Shown in pieces: positions 53,529 through 61,767 of a DNA stretch of 64,000 nt. Source of the DNA: Legionella micdadei. Lineage in GTDB: Bacteria; Pseudomonadota; Gammaproteobacteria; Legionellales; Legionellaceae. The notes under the pieces were generated by a model, which saw nothing but the letters and a program-made list of their open reading frames with translations, was not told the DNA's origin and did no database searches. The position numbers and the translations under genes are program-made. The DNA is taken from the NCBI RefSeq assembly GCF_000953635.1, contig NZ_LN614830.1, positions 2,843,001 to 2,907,000 of the forward strand, written 5' to 3'. Position 1 is the stretch's first letter; each line of letters opens with the position of its first letter.

Positions 53529-54851
53529 GTGCGCATCCTATTATTAATTCTTCTAGCAGCCTTGTCTTGTGAATCATTCAGCCAAGTAAAAGAATTTACT
53601 CTGGATAATGGCTTAAAAGTGCTGGTAAAGGAAGATCACCGTGCGCCTATTGCTGTATCCATGGTATGGTATAACGTAGGATCTGCTGATGAGCCTGGTG
53701 GCATAACCGGAATATCTCATGCCTTAGAACACATTATGTTTAAGGGAACTGAGAAATACCCGCTCGGCATTTTTTCGAGAACAATCGCTGCTGTAGGGGG
53801 CCAAGAAAATGCCTTTACTAACTATGATTATACTGCTTACTTTGAAAAAATTGCAGCTAATCAGTTACCGATTAGTTTCGAATTAGAAGCTGACCGCATG
53901 CAAAACCTGCTGCTAGATGAAGCGGAATTTGCGAAAGAAATTAAAGTCATTCGGGAAGAACGGCGCTTACGCACCGATGACAACCCACAAGCACTGGCTT
54001 TTGAGCGTTATTTAGCTGCTGCTCATTTGACAGCACCTTATCATCATCCCATCATTGGTTGGATGAGCGATTTACACCAAATGACAATTCAAGATGTGAA
54101 ATCCTGGTATCGGCGGTTTTATGCGCCTAACAATGCAACATTGGTTGTGGTTGGCGACGTCAATCCCGATGAAGTATACCAATTAGCCAAACAGCATTTT
54201 GGTCAAATCAGTAAACAAACGCATTACGAACGCAAACCCCAAGTTGAGCCGCCGCCTTTAGGTCCTAAAGCAGTAGAAATTTATGCACCAGCACAACTCC
54301 CTTTAATAATGTTTGGCTATCCCGTTCCTAGCACAAAAACAGCGAAAACAGCTTGGGAACCTTATGCTTTAGAAGTCATAGCAAGTATCCTAAGTGCCGG
54401 AGAAAGTGCGCGGTTTGCTAAAAATCTCATCCGTGGGACGCATGTAGCAAGCGATGCGAATACCTATTATAATCTGTATACTCGTTACCCTACGCAATTT
54501 ATCTTTTTAGGCACACCCTCGCAATCCCATACCCCAGAGCAAGTGAAAGCTGCCATGCTCAAGGAAATTAAACAATTACAAACTGAGCTCATCAAACCGG
54601 CTGAATTGCAACGGATTAAAACACAAATCATTGCACAAAAGACTTTTGAAAAGGATTCTATTTTTGGCCAAGCTATGGAAATAGGCTTATTGGAGACCAT
54701 AGGTCTCGGCTGGAAAGCGTCTGACAACTACACCAGTTTTATTCACAGCATTACTCCTGAGCAAATACAACAAGTTGCCCAACGCTATTTCAATGATAAT
54801 GCAATAACAGAAGCCCGATTAATTCCTTTATCACCCGAGGAACAAGAATGA
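53529..54851 (+). CDS. M16 zinc metallopeptidase, catalytic subunit
   Basis: A 440-residue exported peptidase. A signal peptide (MRILLLILLAALSCESFS) precedes an M16 fold with the inverted zinc motif HALEH (64-68) and the downstream Glu (EIKVIREERRLRTDDNP). It is the catalytic half of a two-protein peptidase like those of the PqqL/insulinase group. It starts at a GTG with GGAG upstream. The stop overlaps the next gene by four bases (ATGA), so the two halves are co-translated. It acts on peptides in the periplasm. Confidence 0.93.
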   Translation: MRILLLILLAALSCESFSQVKEFTLDNGLKVLVKEDHRAPIAVSMVWYNVGSADEPGGITGISHALEHIMFKGTEKYPLGIFSRTIAAVGGQENAFTNYDYTAYFEKIAANQLPISFELEADRMQNLLLDEAEFAKEIKVIREERRLRTDDNPQALAFERYLAAAHLTAPYHHPIIGWMSDLHQMTIQDVKSWYRRFYAPNNATLVVVGDVNPDEVYQLAKQHFGQISKQTHYERKPQVEPPPLGPKAVEIYAPAQLPLIMFGYPVPSTKTAKTAWEPYALEVIASILSAGESARFAKNLIRGTHVASDANTYYNLYTRYPTQFIFLGTPSQSHTPEQVKAAMLKEIKQLQTELIKPAELQRIKTQIIAQKTFEKDSIFGQAMEIGLLETIGLGWKASDNYTSFIHSITPEQIQQVAQRYFNDNAITEARLIPLSPEEQE

Positions 54852-56173
54852 AGTTACAGTTCAAATTAAACTTATTAAAACAATTTATAGGGGCAAGTCT
54901 CGCTTTTGCCCTAACACAACCGCTGCATGCCAATACATTTAAAACACAACAATGGCAAACCACAAACGGCGCACAGGTCGTTTTTTACCAAGCCAACGAA
55001 GTCCCTATGCTTGATATCAGTGTTGCTTTTGCAGCAGGCTCTGCCTACGATGGAAATCAATTTGGCCTTAGCACCTTAACTACTAATTTGATTAATCAAG
55101 GCAATGCAGGAATGGATGCAACACAAGTTGCGGAGCATTTGGCCGATACAGGCGCTCAGTTTGTCAGTGAAAACAGTCGGGATATGGTTGTTTTGAACCT
55201 TAAAACACTGACCAAACCCAATGATATGAAAAAAGCATTGGAAATTTTTACAACAATTATCGCTAAACCTGATTTCCCAAAAGATGCTTTTGAACGAGAA
55301 AAAAGCCAACAACTATTGGCAATTGCGCAAACGCAAGAATCACCCGAAGAAGTTGCTAATAAAATTCTCTTTGAAAAGCTCTACTTAAATCATCCTTACG
55401 CTCATCCTGTTAATGGGACTAAAGATACTGTCCTCGCCATGAGCACCACTGATGTGCGAAATTTCCATAAAAAATATTTTGTCGGATCAAATGCCGTGGT
55501 CGTCATTGTTGGGGCAATAGATAGCGCAACAGCACATCGATTCGCTGAGCAAATCATGACAGGGTTGCCCAAGGGGCAACCTGCGCCCTCAATTCCTAAA
55601 GCGCCCCCTCTTAAGGTAGGAGAGAACATAGCAGTCGATTTTCCTTCTTCACAAACGATACTTCGGTTAGGCGAAATTGGCATCGACCATCATGATCCTG
55701 ATTATTTCCCACTTACTGTAGGCAACTATATCTTAGGCGGAGGCGCTCTGGTTTCAATACTTGCTCATGAAGTAAGGGAGAAACGTGGGTTAACCTACGG
55801 CGTTACAAGTCAATTTCTACCTATGCCCGGGAATGGTCCCTTTATAATCAGCTTATCCACCGAAAACAAAGAAGCCGCTAACGCATTAAAGGTTACCCAA
55901 GAGACACTAGCTGCTTACCTTAAAAATGGACCAACTGAAAAAGAGTTAGCTGATGCCAAACAGTACTTGATGGGTAGCTTTCCCTTATCTTTATCGAGCA
56001 ATGCCAGCATTGCTAATATGCTGCTGCGTATCGCCTTCTACCATTTACCCAGTGATTATCTCGATACTTACGTTGAGCGTATTAATACTGTCACGACGAC
56101 GCAAATCAGGGAAGCTTTACAAAGAAAGATTCATCCAGACAAAATGCTGGTTATCGCAGTAGGTAGAATGTGA
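54848..56173 (+). CDS. M16 peptidase partner, non-catalytic subunit
   Basis: 441 residues with a signal peptide (ending LTQPLHA) and an M16 fold that lacks the HxxEH zinc motif; the matching segment is GLSTLTTNLINQ. The C-terminal half keeps the REKRGLTYGV region, whose Arg and Tyr supply the substrate-side residues in heterodimeric M16 enzymes. It therefore pairs with the preceding gene to form the active clamp. It overlaps rsmD by four bases (GTGA). Confidence 0.93.
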   Translation: MKLQFKLNLLKQFIGASLAFALTQPLHANTFKTQQWQTTNGAQVVFYQANEVPMLDISVAFAAGSAYDGNQFGLSTLTTNLINQGNAGMDATQVAEHLADTGAQFVSENSRDMVVLNLKTLTKPNDMKKALEIFTTIIAKPDFPKDAFEREKSQQLLAIAQTQESPEEVANKILFEKLYLNHPYAHPVNGTKDTVLAMSTTDVRNFHKKYFVGSNAVVVIVGAIDSATAHRFAEQIMTGLPKGQPAPSIPKAPPLKVGENIAVDFPSSQTILRLGEIGIDHHDPDYFPLTVGNYILGGGALVSILAHEVREKRGLTYGVTSQFLPMPGNGPFIISLSTENKEAANALKVTQETLAAYLKNGPTEKELADAKQYLMGSFPLSLSSNASIANMLLRIAFYHLPSDYLDTYVERINTVTTTQIREALQRKIHPDKMLVIAVGRM

Positions 56174-56721
56174 AGCAGACTGTTCGTATCATTGGTGGGC
56201 AATACCGAGGGAAAAAATTGCATTTTCCCGACATTGAGGGTTTAAGACCAACTCCCGACCGTATCAAAGAGACTTTATTTAATTGGCTTATGCACGATAT
56301 TCGTGATGCCCGTTGCCTTGATGCTTTTGCTGGCAGTGGCGCTCTTGGTTTTGAAGCTTTTTCACGAGGAGCCAAGCGGGTCGTGCTCGTTGAATCATCA
56401 CCCAAAGCCTACAATAACCTTAAACAAATTGCCTCATCATTTAATACAAATTGCCTACAGGTAGTTCAAGCCAAGGCGGAAGACTATTTTCAAAAAACAA
56501 CAGAATGTTTCGATCTCGTTTTCCTCGATCCCCCTTTTGCATTAAAGTACTTACCCCAATGTCTTGATACCTTAGCTCATTCAAATTTACTGGTTAATGG
56601 GGGGCTGGTTTATATTGAATCTGCAGAAAAACCTCATCTCGAGCCCTTTGTTTGGCAAGAGAGAAAAGCAAAACAAGCCGGCAATGTTTATTATGGGCTT
56701 TACGAAAAAATCATAAAGTGA
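56170..56721 (+). CDS. rsmD: 16S rRNA guanine-966 N2-methyltransferase RsmD
   Basis: 183 residues. RIIGGQYRGKKL opens the protein, the SAM loop DAFAGSGALG is at 51-60, and the catalytic DPPF is at 120-123. It methylates G966 of 16S rRNA. It starts at a GTG overlapping the stop of the M16 partner gene. The rsmD-M16-M16 operon divergent from ftsY is conserved in related genomes. Confidence 0.96.
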   Translation: MKQTVRIIGGQYRGKKLHFPDIEGLRPTPDRIKETLFNWLMHDIRDARCLDAFAGSGALGFEAFSRGAKRVVLVESSPKAYNNLKQIASSFNTNCLQVVQAKAEDYFQKTTECFDLVFLDPPFALKYLPQCLDTLAHSNLLVNGGLVYIESAEKPHLEPFVWQERKAKQAGNVYYGLYEKIIK

Positions 56722-56921
56722 AAACAACGGATTATGCTTGTCCCTTTCCAATCTATCCATTCAAGGGCTGTATAGTATCTTAGACACAAACTTGAATGCA
56801 AAATGAGACTCAAAATGCACAGTAGAGCTGTCTATATGATCTTTTTTTTTTTGCCTTATTCGCTCAGAAGCTGCACCGCATACGCTGCGCTGGCGAATCA
56901 GCGAAGGTTACCTTATTCTGC

Positions 56922-56950
56922 TTGACAAGGAACGAGGCTCCTGTTTCAAT
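56922..56950 (+). promoter_or_regulatory. Promoter of the dotDCB operon
   Basis: A perfect -35 TTGACA (56922-56927), a 17-base spacer and TTCAAT (56945-56950, four of six consensus), ending 34 bases before the dotD ATG at 56985. The longest reading frame begins with the TTG of this -35 box, so that start must be wrong. Confidence 0.55.
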
Positions 56951-56984
56951 CAGTGCAATACTTATCGATTTCAAAGTTCATAAG

Positions 56985-57473
56985 ATGATCAACAAGTTTT
57001 TCATCCTTATTATTACTGTAATTATGCTCAATGGATGCGGCGGCATAAAAATATTTAAGAAACCGCCGTTAAATGCGCCAAGTGATGATGCAACAATTAA
57101 ACTTGCAGAAGCGGCAGTATCCGTGAGCGATTCAATGCTGGAAATGGCAAAAGTGGAAAAAGTAATTACGCCTCCTAAACGGGATAATGTTCTCACTATT
57201 CCCAATGCTTACAACCTTCAAGCGCGAGCATCAGTCGACTGGTCTGGTCCTATTGAGGAGTTAACGGCAAGAATTGCCAAAGCAGCACATTTTCGTTTTC
57301 GTGTATTAGGCAAGGAGCCCGCAGTTCCTGTTTTAATTGATCTTAATATTAAGGATGAAAGCTTAGCCGAAATCTTGCGTGATATTGACTATCAAGCCGG
57401 AAAGAAAGCCAACATCCATGTTTATCCAAATAGTCAAGTTGTTGAATTACGCTATGCCAAAATTTATTCGTAA
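56985..57473 (+). CDS. dotD: DotD, outer membrane lipoprotein of Dot/Icm T4BSS
   Basis: 162 residues. The lipobox LNGC puts the lipidated Cys at 18. The C-terminal domain (WSGPIEELTARIAKAAHFRFRVLG, IHVYPNSQVVELRY) is an N0-like secretin periplasmic fold. DotD, with DotC and DotH, forms the outer membrane core of the type IVB system that delivers effectors into host cells. The promoter just upstream fixes the start. It overlaps dotC by 20 bases. Confidence 0.95.
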   Translation: MINKFFILIITVIMLNGCGGIKIFKKPPLNAPSDDATIKLAEAAVSVSDSMLEMAKVEKVITPPKRDNVLTIPNAYNLQARASVDWSGPIEELTARIAKAAHFRFRVLGKEPAVPVLIDLNIKDESLAEILRDIDYQAGKKANIHVYPNSQVVELRYAKIYS

Positions 57474-58401
57474 CCTAGTTATCATTTGCTTGGTCTTATT
57501 AGTTGCCTGTAGCCGCACCAATACCGATCAGCTCCCAGGCAACACCGCTTCGCTCGCGGGGTTGAAAGCTATGGGAACTGTTCAGCATAAGAAGAAAAAG
57601 TCCCGTAAAAAGAAAAGAAATAGCAAAATTAGAGAAACAGCCCTCAAGGAATCGGCACTGAGCTTGGGTGCTCAATCTGGGTTAGCTTGGCGCGCACGAA
57701 TGATTGACGATCAATTAACCCGGTTGGCACGTAAGCTTGACGCAATTTATGATTTTAATGCCCTTATGCTTGAACACAATATTTTGCCGCCGGTGTTACT
57801 TGAAGGACGCAATGCGTTTAACTTGGCAGACACGCAAACAATTCGTATTTCTAATCGTACTTATAAAATTGCTAAACAGGCACGTTTTGTAACTACTCCT
57901 CCTAACTGGCGACAATATTTATGGATGGACTACCAACAACCTGAATACCCTAATGCTGCTTTACTTCCAAAAACGAGAAGGGAAAAACAAGTTTGGGATT
58001 ATTATGTTGAAAAAGGCTGGAAAAACGGTATTGAGCAAGCAGCCACTATCCTCGAAGAAAGTATCGCCCGTATCAAAGAAGATTACACAGGAATGATTTT
58101 GTATAGAAAATTATTAGCGATGAATATGGTTTCACCGCCCTACGTTTCCCACACTGATTTGGGAGTTACAGGCGATACGAATGAATTGCATATTGATGAC
58201 AGAGTGTTACGTATCACTGCACTTCCTCTTCTTAATGTTAACGCTAAGGAATGGATTGCTCCTGTTGCTAAAGATGAAAATGCACTGGAAAAATTCAAAA
58301 ATATGGAAAAATTAGCACAAAACACTAAAATTATAATTACTAGCAAAGCATGGCAGCCAGTCATAGCGCCTGTGAATACAACTGATCGTGACAAGTATTA
58401 A
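57454..58401 (+). CDS. dotC: DotC, outer membrane lipoprotein of Dot/Icm T4BSS
   Basis: 315 residues from the ATG at 57454 (MPKFIRNLVIICLVLLVACS), where the lipobox LVAC gives lipidated Cys19. The longer frame from 57379 would bury this signal, so it was rejected. The mature part begins with a basic patch (KKKKSRKKKRN) and continues with the DotC core LSLGAQSGLAWRARMIDDQL and FVTTPPNWRQYLWMDY. It places DotH in the outer membrane. Second gene of dotDCB. Confidence 0.95.
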   Translation: MPKFIRNLVIICLVLLVACSRTNTDQLPGNTASLAGLKAMGTVQHKKKKSRKKKRNSKIRETALKESALSLGAQSGLAWRARMIDDQLTRLARKLDAIYDFNALMLEHNILPPVLLEGRNAFNLADTQTIRISNRTYKIAKQARFVTTPPNWRQYLWMDYQQPEYPNAALLPKTRREKQVWDYYVEKGWKNGIEQAATILEESIARIKEDYTGMILYRKLLAMNMVSPPYVSHTDLGVTGDTNELHIDDRVLRITALPLLNVNAKEWIAPVAKDENALEKFKNMEKLAQNTKIIITSKAWQPVIAPVNTTDRDKY

Positions 58402-58412
58402 TTTGATAAACC

Positions 58413-59540
58413 ATGACTAACGTTAATTTAATGCCAGACGAGCCGACGCGTTTTTCTCCAGTTTTCATGGATAAAATGCTACAGCACGCAGAGAATCTCA
58501 ATGCCTCTGATATTACTATTCAGACAGGCGAGCCTATCTATGCCGAGGTATATGGAAGATTGTTGCGAATCACGAATCGCCGTCTTTCAAACACGGAGCT
58601 TGGCGATCTAATTAATGCCATTTATGGACCTAACGCCACGACTCAATTGCTTTCGGGTAAAGACATTGATACGCACTATGAATTCCGTCCGAATCGCGGC
58701 GTACGTTATCGCTATCGAGTCAATGCCACTGCCTGCTTAGTCGAAGGCCACGATGCTATTCAGATTACATTAAGAACTATTCCTACGACGCCTCCTCGAT
58801 TAGAGACAATGAATTTACCGCAAAATATTCTGGAAGCTATCGCGCCTCAGGAGGGAATTGTCTTTATCACTGGCGCAACAGGTTCCGGTAAGTCTACGCT
58901 TTTAGCTTCCATCATTCGTGAACTCATTGAGAACGAAGATTCACATCGTAAAGTTTTGACTTATGAGGCACCTATCGAGTTCGTTTACGATGAAATTGAA
59001 ACCATTTCAGCGGTGGTGAGCCAATCAGAAATTCCCCGTCATTTGCCCGACTTTGCCGATGGGGTACGTAATGCCCTTCGACGAAAACCCCGTTTAATCA
59101 TGGTAGGGGAATGCCGGGATGCTGAAACAATCAGCGCAGCGCTTGAAGCTGCATTAACCGGTCATCCAGTCTACACCACACTGCACACTTCCGGAGTGGC
59201 TGAGACAATGCGCCGTTTAGTAACTTCGTTTGCAGGTGAAGAGCGACTTGGACGAACAATTGATATCTTAGAGACCATACGACTTTGCATATGGCAGAAG
59301 TTAGTACCTACCGTTGATGGCAAACGCGTTGCCTTACGCGAATACTTGGTATTTGATGAAGAAGTACGTGATACCCTGCTGGAAGGCGATCCCAACGATG
59401 TGACCTCCATGACAAGAAAACTCGTGCGCCAACGTGGACAACTCATGACCGTTGATGCAAAAAATAAATTCGAACAAGGAATTATCTCAGAACGGATTTA
59501 TAAACTGATTATCGCCGGTACCAAGGAGTACCAACGATAG
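58413..59540 (+). CDS. dotB: DotB, secretion ATPase of Dot/Icm T4BSS
   Basis: A 375-residue hexameric ATPase of the VirB11/PilT class. Walker A GATGSGKST is at 154-162. Asp and His boxes (LTYEAPIEFVYDEIE, TGHPVYTTLHTSG) and Walker B-like RKPRLIMVGECRDAETI follow. It docks to the inner membrane complex (with DotO) and energises substrate transfer. The Glu of GECRD is in place, so activity is expected. Last gene of dotDCB, 11 bases after dotC. No terminator is obvious in the next 130 bases. Confidence 0.97.
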   Translation: MTNVNLMPDEPTRFSPVFMDKMLQHAENLNASDITIQTGEPIYAEVYGRLLRITNRRLSNTELGDLINAIYGPNATTQLLSGKDIDTHYEFRPNRGVRYRYRVNATACLVEGHDAIQITLRTIPTTPPRLETMNLPQNILEAIAPQEGIVFITGATGSGKSTLLASIIRELIENEDSHRKVLTYEAPIEFVYDEIETISAVVSQSEIPRHLPDFADGVRNALRRKPRLIMVGECRDAETISAALEAALTGHPVYTTLHTSGVAETMRRLVTSFAGEERLGRTIDILETIRLCIWQKLVPTVDGKRVALREYLVFDEEVRDTLLEGDPNDVTSMTRKLVRQRGQLMTVDAKNKFEQGIISERIYKLIIAGTKEYQR

Positions 59541-59670
59541 TGAAAAATTGGACGCCCCCTTTGCGTTGGCATACCTACTGATAAAGCCACTCAAATAAGA
59601 AATTACCTTCCCTTGCTTAAACACAGTAATTCGTTTAGCATTTTTTCCTTCCTAAATTCTAATAAACCCT

Positions 59671-60825
59671 ATGCTCCCTTTCATTTTTCGCATAATAGCT
59701 CTTATCCTACTAATCCATACGAGCTTTGCATCCACACGCTTTTTAACCATTTCTGATATTCATTACGGTCATCAAAATACCTCAGGCGAAGGCCATGACA
59801 CTGGCGAAAATTTATTGCAACTGGCAATGAACAAATTTAGTCAACTTGCCGAAGATGTCGATTTTATAATCAATTTGGGCGATATGCCCAAACATGGTTA
59901 CTATCTCCGTGCAAAAAAAGAAATTTATGAAAAAGTGGTCTTCCAGACGTTATATGAAGCTAATCGAAGCGCAAAACCAATGTTCTATGTAACGGGCAAT
60001 AATGATTCTTTACTTGGTAATTATCAACCTTTCTCAGATAACGGCCATTCTCCACTCAGCCTCGCAACAGAATGGAGTGGCGCTTGTGCCTTTTGTGAAA
60101 ATCTGCTCATCAACAAAGAGCATATGTATGATAGCGGATACTACTCCAGTTATGTTATCCCAAATAACCGTGAAATAATGCTCATAGCTCTAAATTCGGT
60201 ACAATTTACCGATTTATCATCACGTTTGCTTAAGTATCCAAATCAGGAGAAAGACGCTTTTGCCCAATTGGCTTGGTTTGAAAACCAATTGTCACAACAC
60301 CGGGCAAAACAACTTCTCATCGCAATGCACATACCGCCAGGAAAAGACTATCAAGGCAACCCTTATTGGGAAGAAGCCTATCTAAATCGATTTGTCGAGC
60401 TACTTGTGCGTTACCAAGCAAATTATCAACAGATCACATTGCTGACCTCGCATTCCCATATGGAGGAAATCAGAAGGATTAACCTGGATCAAACTCAAAC
60501 GATTTATGCTTTTTCAACACCTTCGATTAGCCGTATCCATTATAATAACCCAGCCATGAAAATCTTTAAGCTGGACGAGAATGGGCTACTTAGTAATTTT
60601 ACCACTTACTTTACCTCATCCGTTGAACAATGGCAGAATGAAAGGTATACCGCCATCCATCATGAGGGCATTTTCCCTGAATGTGCAGGACAACATTTAG
60701 CAATGTGTTTAAATTTTCTAAATCAAGATATCATTTGTACAAATATTGAGAGAGAGAATTATTACAGTGTAAAAACGGATCGTGTAGACAATTCTGCTTG
60801 TAGAAAAATATATCAAGTGAACTAA
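59671..60825 (+). CDS. Secreted calcineurin-like phosphodiesterase (acid sphingomyelinase-like)
   Basis: 384 residues. A signal peptide (MLPFIFRIIALILLIHTSFA) precedes a dinuclear-metal phosphoesterase: TISDIHYGH (Asp29, His31), INLGDMPKHG, VTGNNDS, AMHIPPGKDY and TSHSHMEEI. The second motif reads GNND where most relatives have GNHD, so one His ligand or acid is replaced. The layout and the Cys-rich C-terminus (CAGQHLAMCLNFLNQDIICTN) resemble acid sphingomyelinase-like enzymes, which would act on host phospholipids or nucleotides. Exported by Sec and possibly by type II secretion. It stands alone downstream of dotB. Confidence 0.85.
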   Translation: MLPFIFRIIALILLIHTSFASTRFLTISDIHYGHQNTSGEGHDTGENLLQLAMNKFSQLAEDVDFIINLGDMPKHGYYLRAKKEIYEKVVFQTLYEANRSAKPMFYVTGNNDSLLGNYQPFSDNGHSPLSLATEWSGACAFCENLLINKEHMYDSGYYSSYVIPNNREIMLIALNSVQFTDLSSRLLKYPNQEKDAFAQLAWFENQLSQHRAKQLLIAMHIPPGKDYQGNPYWEEAYLNRFVELLVRYQANYQQITLLTSHSHMEEIRRINLDQTQTIYAFSTPSISRIHYNNPAMKIFKLDENGLLSNFTTYFTSSVEQWQNERYTAIHHEGIFPECAGQHLAMCLNFLNQDIICTNIERENYYSVKTDRVDNSACRKIYQVN

Positions 60826-60872
60826 CACGCAACCATTTATATATAAACGGGTATTTCGAAGGATAGCATGGA

Positions 60873-61559
60873 ATGAAAACATTCGGGGTGGTTGTTTATG
60901 AGAATGCACAAGCGATGGATATCCTGGGTCCCTGGGAAGTATTTGCTTGTTGGAGAAATACTTTAAAAGCCCCAATCGAAATGTACTTAATTTCTGAGCA
61001 AGAAAGTTATGTCCAATGCATGAATGATATTACTCTAAAAACCCATTATCATTTCAAAAACTCCCCCCCAATTGATTATCTTCTTATCCCTGGAGGAACT
61101 GGTAGACTTAAAGAAATTGAAAATAAAGAAATTATCTCTTTTATACAAAAACAAGCTGAAAATGCCGAGTATATTCTCTCAGTTTGTACCGGGATGTTTC
61201 TCCTCCACAAAGCAGGCCTCCTTAATCATCAATCCATTACCACCTATTGGCGTGCCCTCCCCGAAGCTATTCTGCTTTCAGATGTACACATTGTGGAAGA
61301 ACGGATTGTTAAAAATGACAAAATTTGGTTGGCAGGAGGTATATCAAGTGGAATTGATTTAGCGCTTGAATTTATTAGCGAAATCGCTGGCAACGAAACC
61401 GCAGGGAAAGTTCAGTTACTTTTTGAATATTTCCCCAAACAACATACCTATTATACCCCCGAATTACTTCACTCCTTACCTTTATATTACGGCAACGAAG
61501 CAAACCAAACTCATCTACCAAAGTATGTTGATAGGTATTTAGAGAATGAGAAAAAGTAA
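60873..61559 (+). CDS. DJ-1/PfpI-family protein, isonitrile-hydratase-like
   Basis: 228 residues. The nucleophile elbow is Cys105 in SVCTGMFLLHKAGLL. Asp16 in AQAMDILGPWEVF and the Thr after the Cys match the residues used by isonitrile hydratase. LLIPGGTG and LAGGISSGIDLALEFI complete the fold. It could hydrate isonitriles to formamides, but the superfamily also has amidases, glyoxalases and stress proteins. Family membership is firm and function is not. It stands alone, 47 bases after the phosphodiesterase gene. Confidence 0.9.
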   Translation: MKTFGVVVYENAQAMDILGPWEVFACWRNTLKAPIEMYLISEQESYVQCMNDITLKTHYHFKNSPPIDYLLIPGGTGRLKEIENKEIISFIQKQAENAEYILSVCTGMFLLHKAGLLNHQSITTYWRALPEAILLSDVHIVEERIVKNDKIWLAGGISSGIDLALEFISEIAGNETAGKVQLLFEYFPKQHTYYTPELLHSLPLYYGNEANQTHLPKYVDRYLENEKK

Positions 61560-61704
61560 CTAGGCAACGTCAAGGGTATTCTCCACCCACACAGGACAAG
61601 AGTAAAAACTAGTAGTTTCCCTTCTACAACATTCAGTGGTTGTCGCCGAATCCATGATTCCTTCACGAACGCTAGATCCTCCGAACGCCTCGAGGGACGC
61701 ATTA

Positions 61705-61737
61705 CTTAATTTTTTGTTAATTTTTTGACTATATAAT
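61705..61737 (+). promoter_or_regulatory. PmrA-like tandem box and -10 of the ankyrin gene
   Basis: Two copies of an 11-base unit, CTTAATTTTTT and GTTAATTTTTT (61705-61726), give tandem TTAAT half sites at 61706 and 61717. Five bases on is a perfect TATAAT (61732-61737), 30 bases before the ATG. The Legionella PmrA element is a tandem cTTAATatT with this spacing, so a PmrA-activated promoter is likely. The poor -35 fits an activator. Confidence 0.55.
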
Positions 61738-61767
61738 CGCAAAAAATATCTTCTTTGTGCGAAATAT

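Noticed and set aside
56922-56984. A longer dotD start at a TTG
   Set aside because: That TTG is the first triplet of the TTGACA -35 box, and the extra residues would hide the lipoprotein signal.
57379-57453. A longer dotC start
   Set aside because: It would place 25 residues before the signal peptide and lipobox. The ATG at 57454 gives a proper lipoprotein.
61511-61742. Two minus-strand ORFs of about 60 codons
   Set aside because: No ribosome sites or family features, and one overlaps the end of the DJ-1/PfpI gene. Kept only as an unexplained stretch.
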